NCBI GenBank assembly: GCA_028277845.1
Contig: JANQFL010000093.1
Coordinates: 1 to 35,418 of the forward strand
Length of the DNA stretch: 35,418 nt
Source of the DNA: Sneathiellales bacterium
Lineage (GTDB): Bacteria > Pseudomonadota > Alphaproteobacteria > JANQFL01
Reading direction: 5' to 3'
This document shows positions 16,235-24,513 of this stretch, in pieces (position 1 is the stretch's first letter; every line of letters starts with the position of its first letter). Under the pieces are notes generated by a model. That model was not told where the DNA came from and searched no databases. It worked only from the letters and a program-made list of their open reading frames with translations. A program made the position numbers and the translations under genes.

Positions 16235-17010
16235 GCATCGCCATCCTGCTCACGGCCCGGCTGAAGTCGTCGCGCCTCGCCCGCAAGGTCGAGAAGCCGA
16301 TCCACGGCAAGGCCATGCTCGGTCACTTGATCGAGCGGCTCAAACTGGCTAAGGAGCCGGATCGCATCGTGCTGTGCACGTCGACGGTCGAGCAGGACGA
16401 CCCCCTGGCCGATATCGCCGAAGAGGAAGGCGTGGATTTCTTCCGCAGCCATCCCGACGACGTACTGGTGCGCATCCGCGACGCCGCCCGCGAGTTCGGC
16501 GTCGACACCATCGTCGTGTGCACCGGCGACAACCCGTTCATCGACCCGCCGCACATCGACGCCCTTGTCCGGTTCGCCCGGGACAACACATTGGACTACG
16601 CCATCACCGCCGACCTGCCGCTGGGTGTCACCGCCTATGTGCTGAATGCTTCGGCGGTGGAGCAGGCCTGCCTGATCAAGGAAGACGTCGACACCGAGTT
16701 CTGGCCGGAATACTTCACCGAATCGGGTATTTTCCGTTTCGGCGAAATGCCGCCGCTGGCCAAGGAATTCGCCCGGTCCGACTTGCGTCTGACGGTGGAC
16801 TATCAGGAAGACTTCGAACTGGTCACGGCGGTCTTCGACGCGCTGAACGAGACCGGCAACACGTTTCCGCTGGCCGACATCATCCGTTACCTCGACAGCC
16901 ACCCCGACGTCCGTGATCTGAACGCCAACGTGCAGCAGGCGGTGCGCAAGCGCCCGACCCTGAAGCCGCGGGACGACTGGCAGGATGTTTTGAAGGAGGC
17001 CGCGAGCTGA
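16231..17010 (+). CDS. SpsF-like nucleotidyltransferase (cytidylyltransferase family)
   Basis: This 259-aa protein matches the SpsF branch of glycan-linked cytidylyltransferases: LLTARLKSSRLARKVEKPIHGKAM is the equivalent of the usual QARxxSxRLPgK start, then HLIERLK, CTSTVEQDDPLADIA, FRSHPDDVLVRIRDAA and VCTGDNPFIDPPHID with the metal-binding Asp. It should activate a sugar or ulosonic acid with CTP in the cytoplasm. It starts inside the stop of the neuB-like gene (ATGA overlap) and its own TGA overlaps the LegB start (TGATG), so translation is coupled on both sides. This pairing suggests it activates the product of the adjacent NeuB rather than of the distant one, which is inference. Confidence 0.75.
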   Translation: MSIAILLTARLKSSRLARKVEKPIHGKAMLGHLIERLKLAKEPDRIVLCTSTVEQDDPLADIAEEEGVDFFRSHPDDVLVRIRDAAREFGVDTIVVCTGDNPFIDPPHIDALVRFARDNTLDYAITADLPLGVTAYVLNASAVEQACLIKEDVDTEFWPEYFTESGIFRFGEMPPLAKEFARSDLRLTVDYQEDFELVTAVFDALNETGNTFPLADIIRYLDSHPDVRDLNANVQQAVRKRPTLKPRDDWQDVLKEAAS

Positions 17011-18011
17011 TGGCCGACAAGGTCCTCGTCACCGGCGCCGATGGCTTCATCGGCTCGCACCTGGTCGAACACCTGGTCGCCCGGGGCAACGATGTGCGCG
17101 CCTTCTGCATGTACAACTCCATGGGTTCGTGGGGCTGGCTCGACACCGTGCCGAAGGACGTCCGGGACAGCCTCAACGTCGTGCTCGGCGACGTGCGCGA
17201 CAGCCACTGCGTGCGGGAAGCCATGCGCGGCTGCGACACGGTGCTGCATCTCGCGGCCCTGATCGGCATCCCCTACTCCTACGTGGCGCCGGAGTCCTAC
17301 GTCGATACAAACGTGACCGGCACGCTCAACGTGCTCATGGCCGCCCGGGACCTGGACACGAACAAGGTCGTCACCACCTCGACCAGCGAGGTCTATGGTT
17401 CGGCCCAGTTCGTGCCGATCACCGAGGACCATCCCCTGGTCGGCCAATCGCCCTACGCCGCCACCAAGATCGGCGCCGACCAAATGGCGCTGTCGTTCCA
17501 CACCTCGTTCGACCAGCCGGTCGCCGTGGCCCGGCCGTTCAACACCTACGGCCCGCGCCAGTCGGCCCGGGCGGTGATCCCGACCATCATCACGCAAATC
17601 GCCAACGGCCAACGCACCATCGAACTGGGGTCGCTGATGCCGACCCGCGACTTCAACTTCGTCGCCGATACGGCCCGCGGACTGGCAGCCGTGGCCGATC
17701 ATCCCGACACGGTCGGACAGGTCACCAACCTGGGCAGCGCCTTCGAGATCAGCGTCGGCGACACGGCGGCCATGATCGCCGAGGTGATGAACGCCGACGT
17801 GGAGATCAAGCGGGACCCGGCGCGTATCCGGCCCGAAGCCAGCGAGGTGGACCGGCTGTTCGCCAGCAACGACAAGGCCAAGGACATCATGGGCTGGGAA
17901 CCCGAATATGCCGGGCTGGACGGCCTGCGCCGGGGCCTGGCCGCCACCGCCGAATGGTTTTCCGATCCGCAGAATTTGGCCCGCTATCCCCACATGGGAT
18001 ACGCGATCTAA
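17010..18011 (+). CDS. legB: LegB-like NAD-dependent sugar-nucleotide 4,6-dehydratase
   Basis: This 333-aa extended SDR has VTGADGFIGSH at the N-terminus, YNSMGSWGWLDT, LHLAALIGIPYSYVAPESYVDTN, TSTSEVYGSAQ, the catalytic YAATK, and RPFNTYGPRQSARAVIPT. The NS-SWGWLDT and IPYSY blocks are hallmarks of LegB, which dehydrates GDP-GlcNAc to the 4-keto-6-deoxy sugar in legionaminic acid synthesis. A PtmE-like GDP-sugar enzyme upstream fits. Its start overlaps the preceding stop by one base. No aminotransferase (LegC) or N-acetyltransferase (LegH) follows anywhere in the window, so the 4-keto group may be handled by another enzyme, such as the SDR at 19082, or the missing genes lie elsewhere. Confidence 0.88.
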   Translation: MADKVLVTGADGFIGSHLVEHLVARGNDVRAFCMYNSMGSWGWLDTVPKDVRDSLNVVLGDVRDSHCVREAMRGCDTVLHLAALIGIPYSYVAPESYVDTNVTGTLNVLMAARDLDTNKVVTTSTSEVYGSAQFVPITEDHPLVGQSPYAATKIGADQMALSFHTSFDQPVAVARPFNTYGPRQSARAVIPTIITQIANGQRTIELGSLMPTRDFNFVADTARGLAAVADHPDTVGQVTNLGSAFEISVGDTAAMIAEVMNADVEIKRDPARIRPEASEVDRLFASNDKAKDIMGWEPEYAGLDGLRRGLAATAEWFSDPQNLARYPHMGYAI

Positions 18012-18026
18012 AGCACAGGTATCGTC

Positions 18027-19070
18027 ATGGAATTCAAAATCGCAGACCGCCCCATCGGCCCCGACCATCCGCCCTTCGTCATCGCCGAAGTGGGCATCAA
18101 CCACGAGGGCGACGTCGACAAGGCGTTGCAGATGGTCGACGCCGTGGTCGAGGCCGGCGGCGAGGTGGTCAAATTCCAGTGCCACATCACCGAAAAGGAA
18201 ATGACGCCCACGGACATGAAGCCGGGCGAGATTTCCGAGGAACGGCTGTGGGACATCATCAAGCGCTGCGAACTGACCGCGGACGAGGAACGCCGGGTGC
18301 AGGCCTACTGCGCCGAGAAGGGCGTGATGTACCTGTCCACCCCGTTCTCCCGCGAGGCCGCCGACCGTTTGAACGACATGGGCATTCCGGCCTTCAAGAT
18401 CGGTTCGGGCGAGTGCAACAATGTGCCGCTGCTGGACCATATCGCCCGCTTCGGCAAGCCGATGATCCTGTCCACCGGCATGAACGACATCGCCAGCGTG
18501 CGCGACTCGGTGGCGGCGATCCTCAGGCACGACACGCCGCTGATGCTGCTGCATTGCACCAGCATGTATCCGACGCCCTACGACAAGGTGCGGCTCGGCG
18601 CCATCGAGGATCTGCAATCCGAGTTTCCGGACCTGCCGGTCGGCCTCTCGGATCACTCCATGGGTATCTGGACCTGCCTCGGCGCCGTGGCCATGGGCGC
18701 CAGCGTGCTGGAAAAGCACTTCACCATCAGCCGCGACTGGCCCGGACCGGATACCGGCATTTCCATCGAGCCCGGCGAACTCCGCGACCTGATCGTCGGG
18801 TCCAACGCCATCTGGCAGGCGCGCGGCGGCAGCAAGACCATCCTGGACGAAGAGCGGCCGGTCATCGACTTCGCCTACGCCTCGATCTGCACCATCGCGC
18901 CGGTCAAGGCGGGCGACACCTTCAGCCACGACAATATCTGGGTCAAACGACCGGGAACCGGGCCGCTGCACGCCAAGCGGTTTGACGACGTGCTGGGCAA
19001 GACCGCCACCCACGACCTGCCCGTCGACGCCCAACTGTCGCCCGAAGATATCGCCGGTTTCGCCGCCTGA
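18027..19070 (+). CDS. legI: N-acetylneuraminate/legionaminate synthase (NeuB/LegI)
   Basis: This 347-aa protein is a canonical NeuB: FVIAEVGINHEGDVDKAL, VVKFQCHITEKEMTP, STPFSREAADRL, FKIGSGECNNVPLL, ILSTGMNDIASV, LLHCTSMYPTPYDKV, VGLSDHSMG and ASVLEKHFTISRDWPGPD in the expected order, followed by a SAF domain with the KRPGTGP motif. It condenses phosphoenolpyruvate with a 6-deoxy or ordinary N-acetylhexosamine to give a nonulosonic acid. Neighbouring LegB and LegG homologues point to a legionaminic-acid-type product. It lies 15 bp after legB. The contrast with the divergent NeuB at 15215 is clear: here every catalytic segment is standard. Confidence 0.9.
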   Translation: MEFKIADRPIGPDHPPFVIAEVGINHEGDVDKALQMVDAVVEAGGEVVKFQCHITEKEMTPTDMKPGEISEERLWDIIKRCELTADEERRVQAYCAEKGVMYLSTPFSREAADRLNDMGIPAFKIGSGECNNVPLLDHIARFGKPMILSTGMNDIASVRDSVAAILRHDTPLMLLHCTSMYPTPYDKVRLGAIEDLQSEFPDLPVGLSDHSMGIWTCLGAVAMGASVLEKHFTISRDWPGPDTGISIEPGELRDLIVGSNAIWQARGGSKTILDEERPVIDFAYASICTIAPVKAGDTFSHDNIWVKRPGTGPLHAKRFDDVLGKTATHDLPVDAQLSPEDIAGFAA

Positions 19071-19081
19071 GGGACACGGTC

Positions 19082-19939
19082 ATGAACCCATCCGGACATA
19101 CAGTCGTCATCACCGGCGCCAACGGCTTCATCGGCCGCAGTCTGGTCGCGCACGCGAAATCGAAGGGCGCCCATGTGGTCGCCGTGTCCCGCACGGAATA
19201 CAGCCATGGCCCGGATATCGAGACGGTCACCGTGTCCGACTACGGCGACACGCCGGTGCCCGAAAACGCCGTGCTCATTCACCTGGCCGGCACCCGTGAC
19301 GTGGGCAAGGCCGAACGGGCCGGCCCGCAGGGGGTGAGCGAAGCGCGCGACCTGGCGCTGGCCCTGGCCGGCAGGATGTACCGCCACCGGGTTTTGGCCT
19401 CGTCCGCCGTGGTCTACGGCGATGGAGAATCCCAACCGCACGATCCGGACACACCGACCGCCAATCCCAACGGCTATTACGCCATGGGCAAGCGGGCGGC
19501 GGAGGACGTCTTCCTGGGCGCCGGCGGCGCCGTGGCGCGCCTGGCCAACGTCTACGGTCCGGGCATGGCCAGCAACAACGTCATCTCCGACGTGCTGTCG
19601 CAAATCCCCGGTTCCTTGCCGCTGATGCTGCGCGATGGCAGCGCCATCCGCGATTTTCTTTGGGTGGAGGATGCCGCCGCCGGCCTCTATGCCCTGGCGA
19701 CGCAGGGCCACCGGGGCATCTTCAACATCGGCAGCGGCCAGGCCATATCGGTCTCGGAGTTGGTCGGCCTGGTGCTGAGCGAATCCGGCCAAGGCGACCG
19801 GGCGATCAAGTCGGAACCGCGCCTGACCGCGCCGTCGTGCTGCACCGTCGATATCGAAAAGACCATCCGGGAAACCGGATGGCAGCCGAAAATGCCGTTG
19901 GACCGCGGCCTCGCCCGCTTGCTCGAGGACGCCGCCTGA
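19082..19939 (+). CDS. NAD(P)-dependent SDR epimerase/dehydratase/reductase
   Basis: This 285-aa extended SDR has VITGANGFIGRS at the N-terminus, IHLAGTRDV, ASSAVVYGDGES, the catalytic Tyr-Lys pair in YYAMGK, RLANVYGPG, and FNIGSGQAISVSELV. It acts on a nucleotide sugar in the cytoplasm as epimerase, dehydratase or 4-ketoreductase; sequence alone does not decide. A GAGGGA Shine-Dalgarno precedes the ATG, and its stop overlaps the next start (TGATG). In the absence of LegC and LegH genes, a role reducing the 4-keto sugar made by LegB is attractive but unproven. Confidence 0.75.
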   Translation: MNPSGHTVVITGANGFIGRSLVAHAKSKGAHVVAVSRTEYSHGPDIETVTVSDYGDTPVPENAVLIHLAGTRDVGKAERAGPQGVSEARDLALALAGRMYRHRVLASSAVVYGDGESQPHDPDTPTANPNGYYAMGKRAAEDVFLGAGGAVARLANVYGPGMASNNVISDVLSQIPGSLPLMLRDGSAIRDFLWVEDAAAGLYALATQGHRGIFNIGSGQAISVSELVGLVLSESGQGDRAIKSEPRLTAPSCCTVDIEKTIRETGWQPKMPLDRGLARLLEDAA

Positions 19940-21156
19940 TGCCGCGCACCATTGCCGTCTTTACCGGGAACCGCGCCGAGTACGGCCTGCAGCAGCCGAT
20001 CCTGGCGGCCATCGACGCCCATCCGGAGCTGGACTACCGGCTCATCGTCTCGGGCGCCCACCTGGAAGACGATTTCGGCCGGACACTCCATGAAATTGAG
20101 GCCGACGGCTTCCACATCGACGCCGAGGTCAAGATCGATCTGCCGCGCGATACCCTGTCGGCAACGCCCCGGGCCATCGGCAGCGGCATTCTCGGCATGT
20201 GCGATGCGCTGGAAAAACTCGATCCCGACGCCCTGGTGGTCTACGCCGACCGTTTCGAAGGCTTCGCCGCCGTCATCGCCGGCACCCAGATGGGCCTGCC
20301 GACGGCCCATATCGAAGGCGGCGACCTGACCGAGGGTGGCGCGCTGGACGACACCGTGCGTCACGCCATGAGCAAACTGGCGCACCTGCACTTCACCACC
20401 AACGCCCAGGCCTCGACCCGCATCGCCGCCATGGGCGAGGAGGACTGGCGCATCCATACGGTGGGTTTCCCCGCCATCGACAACATCATGCACGGCCGCA
20501 TGGCCACCGGCCCGGAACTGGCCGAGGCCTACGGCATCGATCCGGCCAAGCCGCTGATCGTCTTCACCCAGCACTCGGTGGCGACGGAATACGACGAAAG
20601 CGCCCGCCAGGCCGCGCCCGCCATCGCGGCCATGCGCCGCCTGGCCGAAGACGGCGTGCAGGTGCTGATGACCTACCCCAACAACGACGCCGGCGGCCGC
20701 GCCATCATCGAGGCACTGGACGCGGCCATGGACGGCGCGCCTGAGACGCTGCAACTGCACCGCTCGCTCGGCCGCTACAATTACCACGGCGTGCTCGCCC
20801 TGGCCCGCGACCCCGCCGCCCGGGTGGCCTGTGTCGGCAATTCTTCGTCGGGCATCAAGGAAACGCCGGCGTTCGGCTGCCCGACCGTCAACATCGGCGC
20901 CCGCCAGCAGGGCCGGCTCAGGGCCGAAAACGTCATCGACGCCGAATACGACGCCGATGCCATCTACGACGCCGTGCAACGCTGCCTGTTCGACGACGCG
21001 TTCCGCGCCACGTGCGCCGACTGCAGCAATCCCTACGGCGAAGGCGATGCCGGCAAGAAGATCGCCGACATCCTGGCCACCGTGCCGCTCGACAAGAAGC
21101 TCATCCAGAAGCGTATGACGTTGCTGGGCGAGGAACAGGACGGCTGGTTCCGATGA
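19939..21156 (+). CDS. legG: Hydrolysing UDP/GDP-GlcNAc 2-epimerase (NeuC/LegG)
   Basis: This 405-aa protein starts with IAVFTGNRAEYGL, the NeuC signature, and continues with DALVVYADRFEGFAAV, AHIEGGDLTEGGALDD, RHAMSKLAHLHF, FTQHSVATEYDES, LMTYPNNDAGG and CVGNSSSGIKETPAFGCP, all conserved in NeuC/LegG/PseG-associated 2-epimerases. These enzymes release and epimerise the hexosamine from its nucleotide to provide the NeuB acceptor. With a GDP-route PtmE and LegB, LegG is the best name, although UDP specificity cannot be excluded. The start is fixed by the TGATG junction; the reading frame extends further upstream only through the neighbouring gene. Its end overlaps the methyltransferase start by 4 bp. 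Confidence 0.87.
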   Translation: MPRTIAVFTGNRAEYGLQQPILAAIDAHPELDYRLIVSGAHLEDDFGRTLHEIEADGFHIDAEVKIDLPRDTLSATPRAIGSGILGMCDALEKLDPDALVVYADRFEGFAAVIAGTQMGLPTAHIEGGDLTEGGALDDTVRHAMSKLAHLHFTTNAQASTRIAAMGEEDWRIHTVGFPAIDNIMHGRMATGPELAEAYGIDPAKPLIVFTQHSVATEYDESARQAAPAIAAMRRLAEDGVQVLMTYPNNDAGGRAIIEALDAAMDGAPETLQLHRSLGRYNYHGVLALARDPAARVACVGNSSSGIKETPAFGCPTVNIGARQQGRLRAENVIDAEYDADAIYDAVQRCLFDDAFRATCADCSNPYGEGDAGKKIADILATVPLDKKLIQKRMTLLGEEQDGWFR

Positions 21157-22088
21157 CCGCGCACGACAAACGGCTCAAGCTGTCCGGCCATCCAATCTTC
21201 CGTCAGCTCAAGGATTTGGGCCTGTCGGCGGAGAACAGCATCGAGGTCTTCCTGCCGTCCTTACGCGATGCCGACGACGTGCAGGTCCTGCGTTGCGCCA
21301 AGTCGGGGGTGCTGTTCCTGTCCGACCTGTTCGATCCCAAGGACTTCTACGAAGACGCCGGCATCGAGGACGGCCACGACAACGAATTCAACACCGTAGC
21401 GGTCACCGCTCCCGGCAAGGATGAGATGGTGCGCACGCCGAAGCCAGACGACGACCTGCGCCGGGCCGGGGATTTCGCCTCCTACGTTCGCGGCAAGACC
21501 TGGCTCGATTTCGGCGCCGGACTGGGCGACACCCTCGACGTCATGGGCCACGAAAGCACCGAATGCGCCGCCGTCGAGCTGAATGCCTCCATGCGGGCCG
21601 GCATGGCCGCCAAGGGCATCACGGCCTTTGAGTCCATCGAGGCGCTGGGCGACCGCACCTTCGACATCATCACCCTGTTTCATGTGCTGGAACATCTGAC
21701 CGACCCGCTCGCCATTCTCTCGCGCTTGAAGAAACACCTGGCGCCCGGCGGTCTGCTGCTGATGGAAATCCGCCACGCCCGCGATTTCCTGCTGCACGAC
21801 GTCAACTGCCCGGCCTTCCGCGAGTTCTCCATCGGCCGCCAACACCTGCTGCTGCACACCCGCGAAAGCGTACGGCGTTTCGCCGAAGCCGCCGGTTACG
21901 GTTCGGTCAAGATCGAGGGCCGCCAGCGCTACCCGCTGTCGAACCACCTGTACTGGCTGAGCGAAGGCAAACCCGGAGGACACAAGGCCTGGGGCCACCT
22001 CAACGACGATGCCTTGGATACCGCCTACCAAGCCCGCCTCGCCGCCCTGGACGCGACGGATACCCTGATCGCCTGGGTACGGGTCTAG
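21153..22088 (+). CDS. Class I SAM-dependent methyltransferase
   Basis: This 311-aa protein has an unassigned N-terminal part of about 110 residues and then a methyltransferase core: WLDFGAGLGDTLDV (motif I), AAVELNASMRAGMAAKG, FDIITLFHVLEHLTDPL (motif II/post-motif), and LAPGGLLLMEIRH. The VLEHLTDP and LAPGG pattern is typical of Methyltransf_11/23 enzymes in glycan clusters. It probably methylates an O- or N-position of the nonulosonic acid. The start codon overlaps the legG stop (ATGA). It is the last gene of the + strand operon; the next gene is convergent and ends 6 bp away with no clear terminator between them. Confidence 0.75.
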   Translation: MTAHDKRLKLSGHPIFRQLKDLGLSAENSIEVFLPSLRDADDVQVLRCAKSGVLFLSDLFDPKDFYEDAGIEDGHDNEFNTVAVTAPGKDEMVRTPKPDDDLRRAGDFASYVRGKTWLDFGAGLGDTLDVMGHESTECAAVELNASMRAGMAAKGITAFESIEALGDRTFDIITLFHVLEHLTDPLAILSRLKKHLAPGGLLLMEIRHARDFLLHDVNCPAFREFSIGRQHLLLHTRESVRRFAEAAGYGSVKIEGRQRYPLSNHLYWLSEGKPGGHKAWGHLNDDALDTAYQARLAALDATDTLIAWVRV

Positions 22089-22094
22089 TTTTTC

Positions 22095-23840
22095 TCAGGA
22101 ATCCTGATCGAGCACGTCGAGGCACTGCTCGTAGCTGATCTTCGGCTCGATGGTCGTCAAACTGTCGGGATTGACGTTGTAGATTTCCGGCCTGGGCAGA
22201 TCGTAGAGCGCGCAGATCGCCGACAGGTTGGCTTCCCAGATTTCGTTGAATTCCTGGGTATCGGCGTGGATGGCGTCGGCATAGACGTCGTCGAAATTGT
22301 CCGGCAGGTGGAAAACGAACTCGTCCGTTTCCTTCTTGAAGTGGGTGCTCTTCTTGTTTTCCCCCTTCACCCCGCCGTCGGCGCCGAAAATGAAGATGCG
22401 GCGCGGCAGGGCCAGGGCGGCCACGCACATCAGCACCGACAAGGTGTTGCAGGGAATGAAGTCGAACGGCTCGGCCGGCGACGGCGGCGCCTGTGAACTG
22501 GATTCGAAGTACAGCAGGCGTTCGTTGACCGTGCGCTCCAGGTCGTCGCGGGTCGGCTGCGGCGGCAAAACCGCGCCCAGGGTGCTGAAGGTGGTCACCA
22601 GCAGATTGTCCCGGGGCCGTTGCAGGAACGCGTCCACCGCCGGAATGATGTCCTTCATCATGTGCGGCGGCGTGACGGCGATGACGTCCAATTGCTTGCC
22701 GATCTTGTCCAGCAGGTGGGTTTCCGTCAGTTGGAACCGGTTCAGGCCGAAATAGCAGAAGTCGTGTCCGGCGAAATCCTCGAGCCGTTCCTCGAAACCG
22801 CTGAGCGACGGACCGTGGGCCAGGATAGCGATGTCGCGTCCGGCGACGATCTTGCGCAGGCGTTCGATACGGCCGAAAAAATCGGGCAGATAAGCACCCT
22901 TGCTGAAGTCGTAGTCCGTTTGAGCCCAGGGCGCGCACATGGTGCGCAAGGTATCCTCGGCGGCATGCCTTTGTCCCATCAGCAACTGGACACGGGCCTT
23001 GAAGCCTTGGTGCATGATGGCTTTGTGCGGATCGTCGTTGATCTGCAAATCGATCAATTGCTGCGACAATGACAATAGGGACTCAGCCACCGACGCGGCC
23101 TCGTCGTCGGCACCAATGGCCCGCAGTGAACTCAACCGCATCAATTGCTGGAACACATTGACCTTGCCGATCGCTTCGAGCTTCTTGACGCAATCGACGA
23201 CCTCCCGGTAGCGCAGGTTCCGGTAATAAAGTTGAACCAGATTGGTCAGAATTTCGGGATCGTCGGGACTGAGCTGTAATGCCCTTTCCATGGCGGCCAC
23301 ACCGGTGCCGGCGAACAGATATTCAGTAATGCATTGTTGTCCCAGCGCCTTGAGGTAGGACAAGTTGTCGGGCTCGAGATTGACGGCCTCCTTCAGTTCC
23401 CGGTGGGCGTCGTATAGCAGCCCCTCCTCCAGCAACACCAGGCCGTAGAAGTAGCGGAACAAAGCGGTCCCGGGTTCCTTTTCCACTGCCCGCGCCGCCG
23501 CGAGCCGGCCTTTACCCCGTTCGCCGCTCAACGCCAAGTGACGCGCCAGTATGTAGTCGATCGCGGGATCGAGATGCGTCATTTCCAGCAGCGTATCCCA
23601 AGTCTGGTTCGCAAGATCCATCCGCCCGGCCTGCTCGTAAATCGCACTCATATGAAGCAGGGTTTCGGCGTCCGCAGGATTATTCTGCAGAATCTTGATA
23701 TAGCCGTCCGCGGCAAGCTGAAGATCGCCGTGCAGATGATAAAGCTGCACACGCTCCCGTTCCGACAGGATGGCAAAACGGCTGTGCGCCGGATGTTCAG
23801 TGCGCAGGGGTTCGGACGCGTCTTGAGGTGTCGCCGACAT
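22095..23840 (-). CDS. TPR protein with DUF115/Maf-like glycosyltransferase domain, copy 2
   Basis: This 581-aa protein has TPR-like repeats over about residues 30-300 and a DUF115 domain from about 335 with IAILAHGPSLSGFEERL, YFGLNRFQLTE, FSTLGAVLPP and IFIFGADGGVKGENK. It is a paralogue of the protein at 8653 but keeps the usual GPSL motif. It probably glycosylates flagellin or another surface protein with the sugar made next door. The start is uncertain: the ATG at 23840 has AAGG directly against it, an unfavourable spacing, and lies only 22 bp from a CtrA box. A GTG at 23750 (beginning VQLYHLHGDLQLAA) would put the box 112 bp upstream, as for the other boxed genes. Confidence 0.72.
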   Translation of the reverse strand: MSATPQDASEPLRTEHPAHSRFAILSERERVQLYHLHGDLQLAADGYIKILQNNPADAETLLHMSAIYEQAGRMDLANQTWDTLLEMTHLDPAIDYILARHLALSGERGKGRLAAARAVEKEPGTALFRYFYGLVLLEEGLLYDAHRELKEAVNLEPDNLSYLKALGQQCITEYLFAGTGVAAMERALQLSPDDPEILTNLVQLYYRNLRYREVVDCVKKLEAIGKVNVFQQLMRLSSLRAIGADDEAASVAESLLSLSQQLIDLQINDDPHKAIMHQGFKARVQLLMGQRHAAEDTLRTMCAPWAQTDYDFSKGAYLPDFFGRIERLRKIVAGRDIAILAHGPSLSGFEERLEDFAGHDFCYFGLNRFQLTETHLLDKIGKQLDVIAVTPPHMMKDIIPAVDAFLQRPRDNLLVTTFSTLGAVLPPQPTRDDLERTVNERLLYFESSSQAPPSPAEPFDFIPCNTLSVLMCVAALALPRRIFIFGADGGVKGENKKSTHFKKETDEFVFHLPDNFDDVYADAIHADTQEFNEIWEANLSAICALYDLPRPEIYNVNPDSLTTIEPKISYEQCLDVLDQDS

Positions 23841-23862
23841 CCTTATGGTTTACGGCGATTAG

Positions 23863-23879
23863 GGTTAAATTGTTGTTAA
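23863..23879 (-). promoter_or_regulatory. Consensus CtrA-type binding box
   Basis: Read on the - strand the site is TTAA-CAACAAT-TTAACC, a perfect TTAA-N7-TTAACC. It lies in the 66-bp gap between the HbpS-like gene and the second TPR-DUF115 gene and points toward the latter. It is the only CtrA-like box in the window on the - strand. Confidence 0.72.
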
Positions 23880-23906
23880 GTAACACACGGTTACGGGGAT
23901 TTTCCC

Positions 23907-24422
23907 TTATAGCGGTTCAAGCCGGTCGGCCACGGCTTCCATGCCCGCCTTGGCACAATCCTCGTCCAGTTTTCCGCCCGGCGCACCCGAAATACCGATC
24001 CCACCGACAATGGCGCCGCCTGATTCGATGGTCAAACCGCCGCCGATCATCAGGGCGTTCTTGACCTGCCGGATGCCCGACTGAGGATTCCCGGGCTGCG
24101 TCAACTCGGCCAATTCCAACGTCGACGTTCGAAAGGACACGGCCGTCCAGGCCTTACCGGTGGCGGTATCCGGGGTATGGGCCCCGGCGTAACGATCGCG
24201 CAGCAGCACCTGAAGAACGCCAAACCGGTCCACGATCGCGACAGCGACCTGATATCCCCCTTCCCGGCAGGCGTCCAACGACGCCTTTGCCAAGTCGAAC
24301 GCCAACTCCGGCGCCATGGTGCGATGCGTCACGAATTCGTCGTCCTCCGCCATGGCCGGCCCGGCCAGCACTGCCCATGCCACCGTTCCGGCGGCCATAG
24401 ATCTAAGTAAATTGCGAATCAT
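23907..24422 (-). CDS. Exported HbpS/GlcG-family protein
   Basis: From the ATG at 24422 the protein has 171 aa. Residues 1-25 form a signal peptide (basic MIRNLLRS, hydrophobic stretch, AMA cleavage site). The mature part is a GlcG/HbpS (DUF336) domain: ASLDACREGGYQVAVAIVDRFG, LQVLLRDRYAGAHTPDTATGKAWTA split over the usual helix, and IGGGLTIESGGAIVGGIGISGAPGG with the family's glycine-rich end. HbpS homologues bind haem or cobalamin or sense redox state; members occur beside sulfur-oxidation genes. An ATG two codons upstream (24428) sits right on the AGGGAGG Shine-Dalgarno, so 24422 is the better start. It is divergent from the arsR-type gene. Its specific role is unknown. Confidence 0.75.
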   Translation of the reverse strand: MIRNLLRSMAAGTVAWAVLAGPAMAEDDEFVTHRTMAPELAFDLAKASLDACREGGYQVAVAIVDRFGVLQVLLRDRYAGAHTPDTATGKAWTAVSFRTSTLELAELTQPGNPQSGIRQVKNALMIGGGLTIESGGAIVGGIGISGAPGGKLDEDCAKAGMEAVADRLEPL

Positions 24423-24513
24423 TATCATCCCTCCCTAGGAAATGCGCTGCACTCCAACCGGCAATTGTCGCAGGAAAATATGGTAAACCACGGGAACGAT
24501 TGCATAAATTTGT

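Noticed and set aside
16887-19034. A 715-codon open frame on the - strand
   Set aside because: It is antisense to legB and legI and has no domain signature; same GC-bias explanation.
22095-22107. A 13-bp palindrome (TCAGGAATCCTGA) at the convergent gene ends
   Set aside because: It overlaps the stop of the - strand gene, has only 6-bp arms, and the nearby T-run precedes rather than follows it on the + strand, so it is not a convincing terminator.
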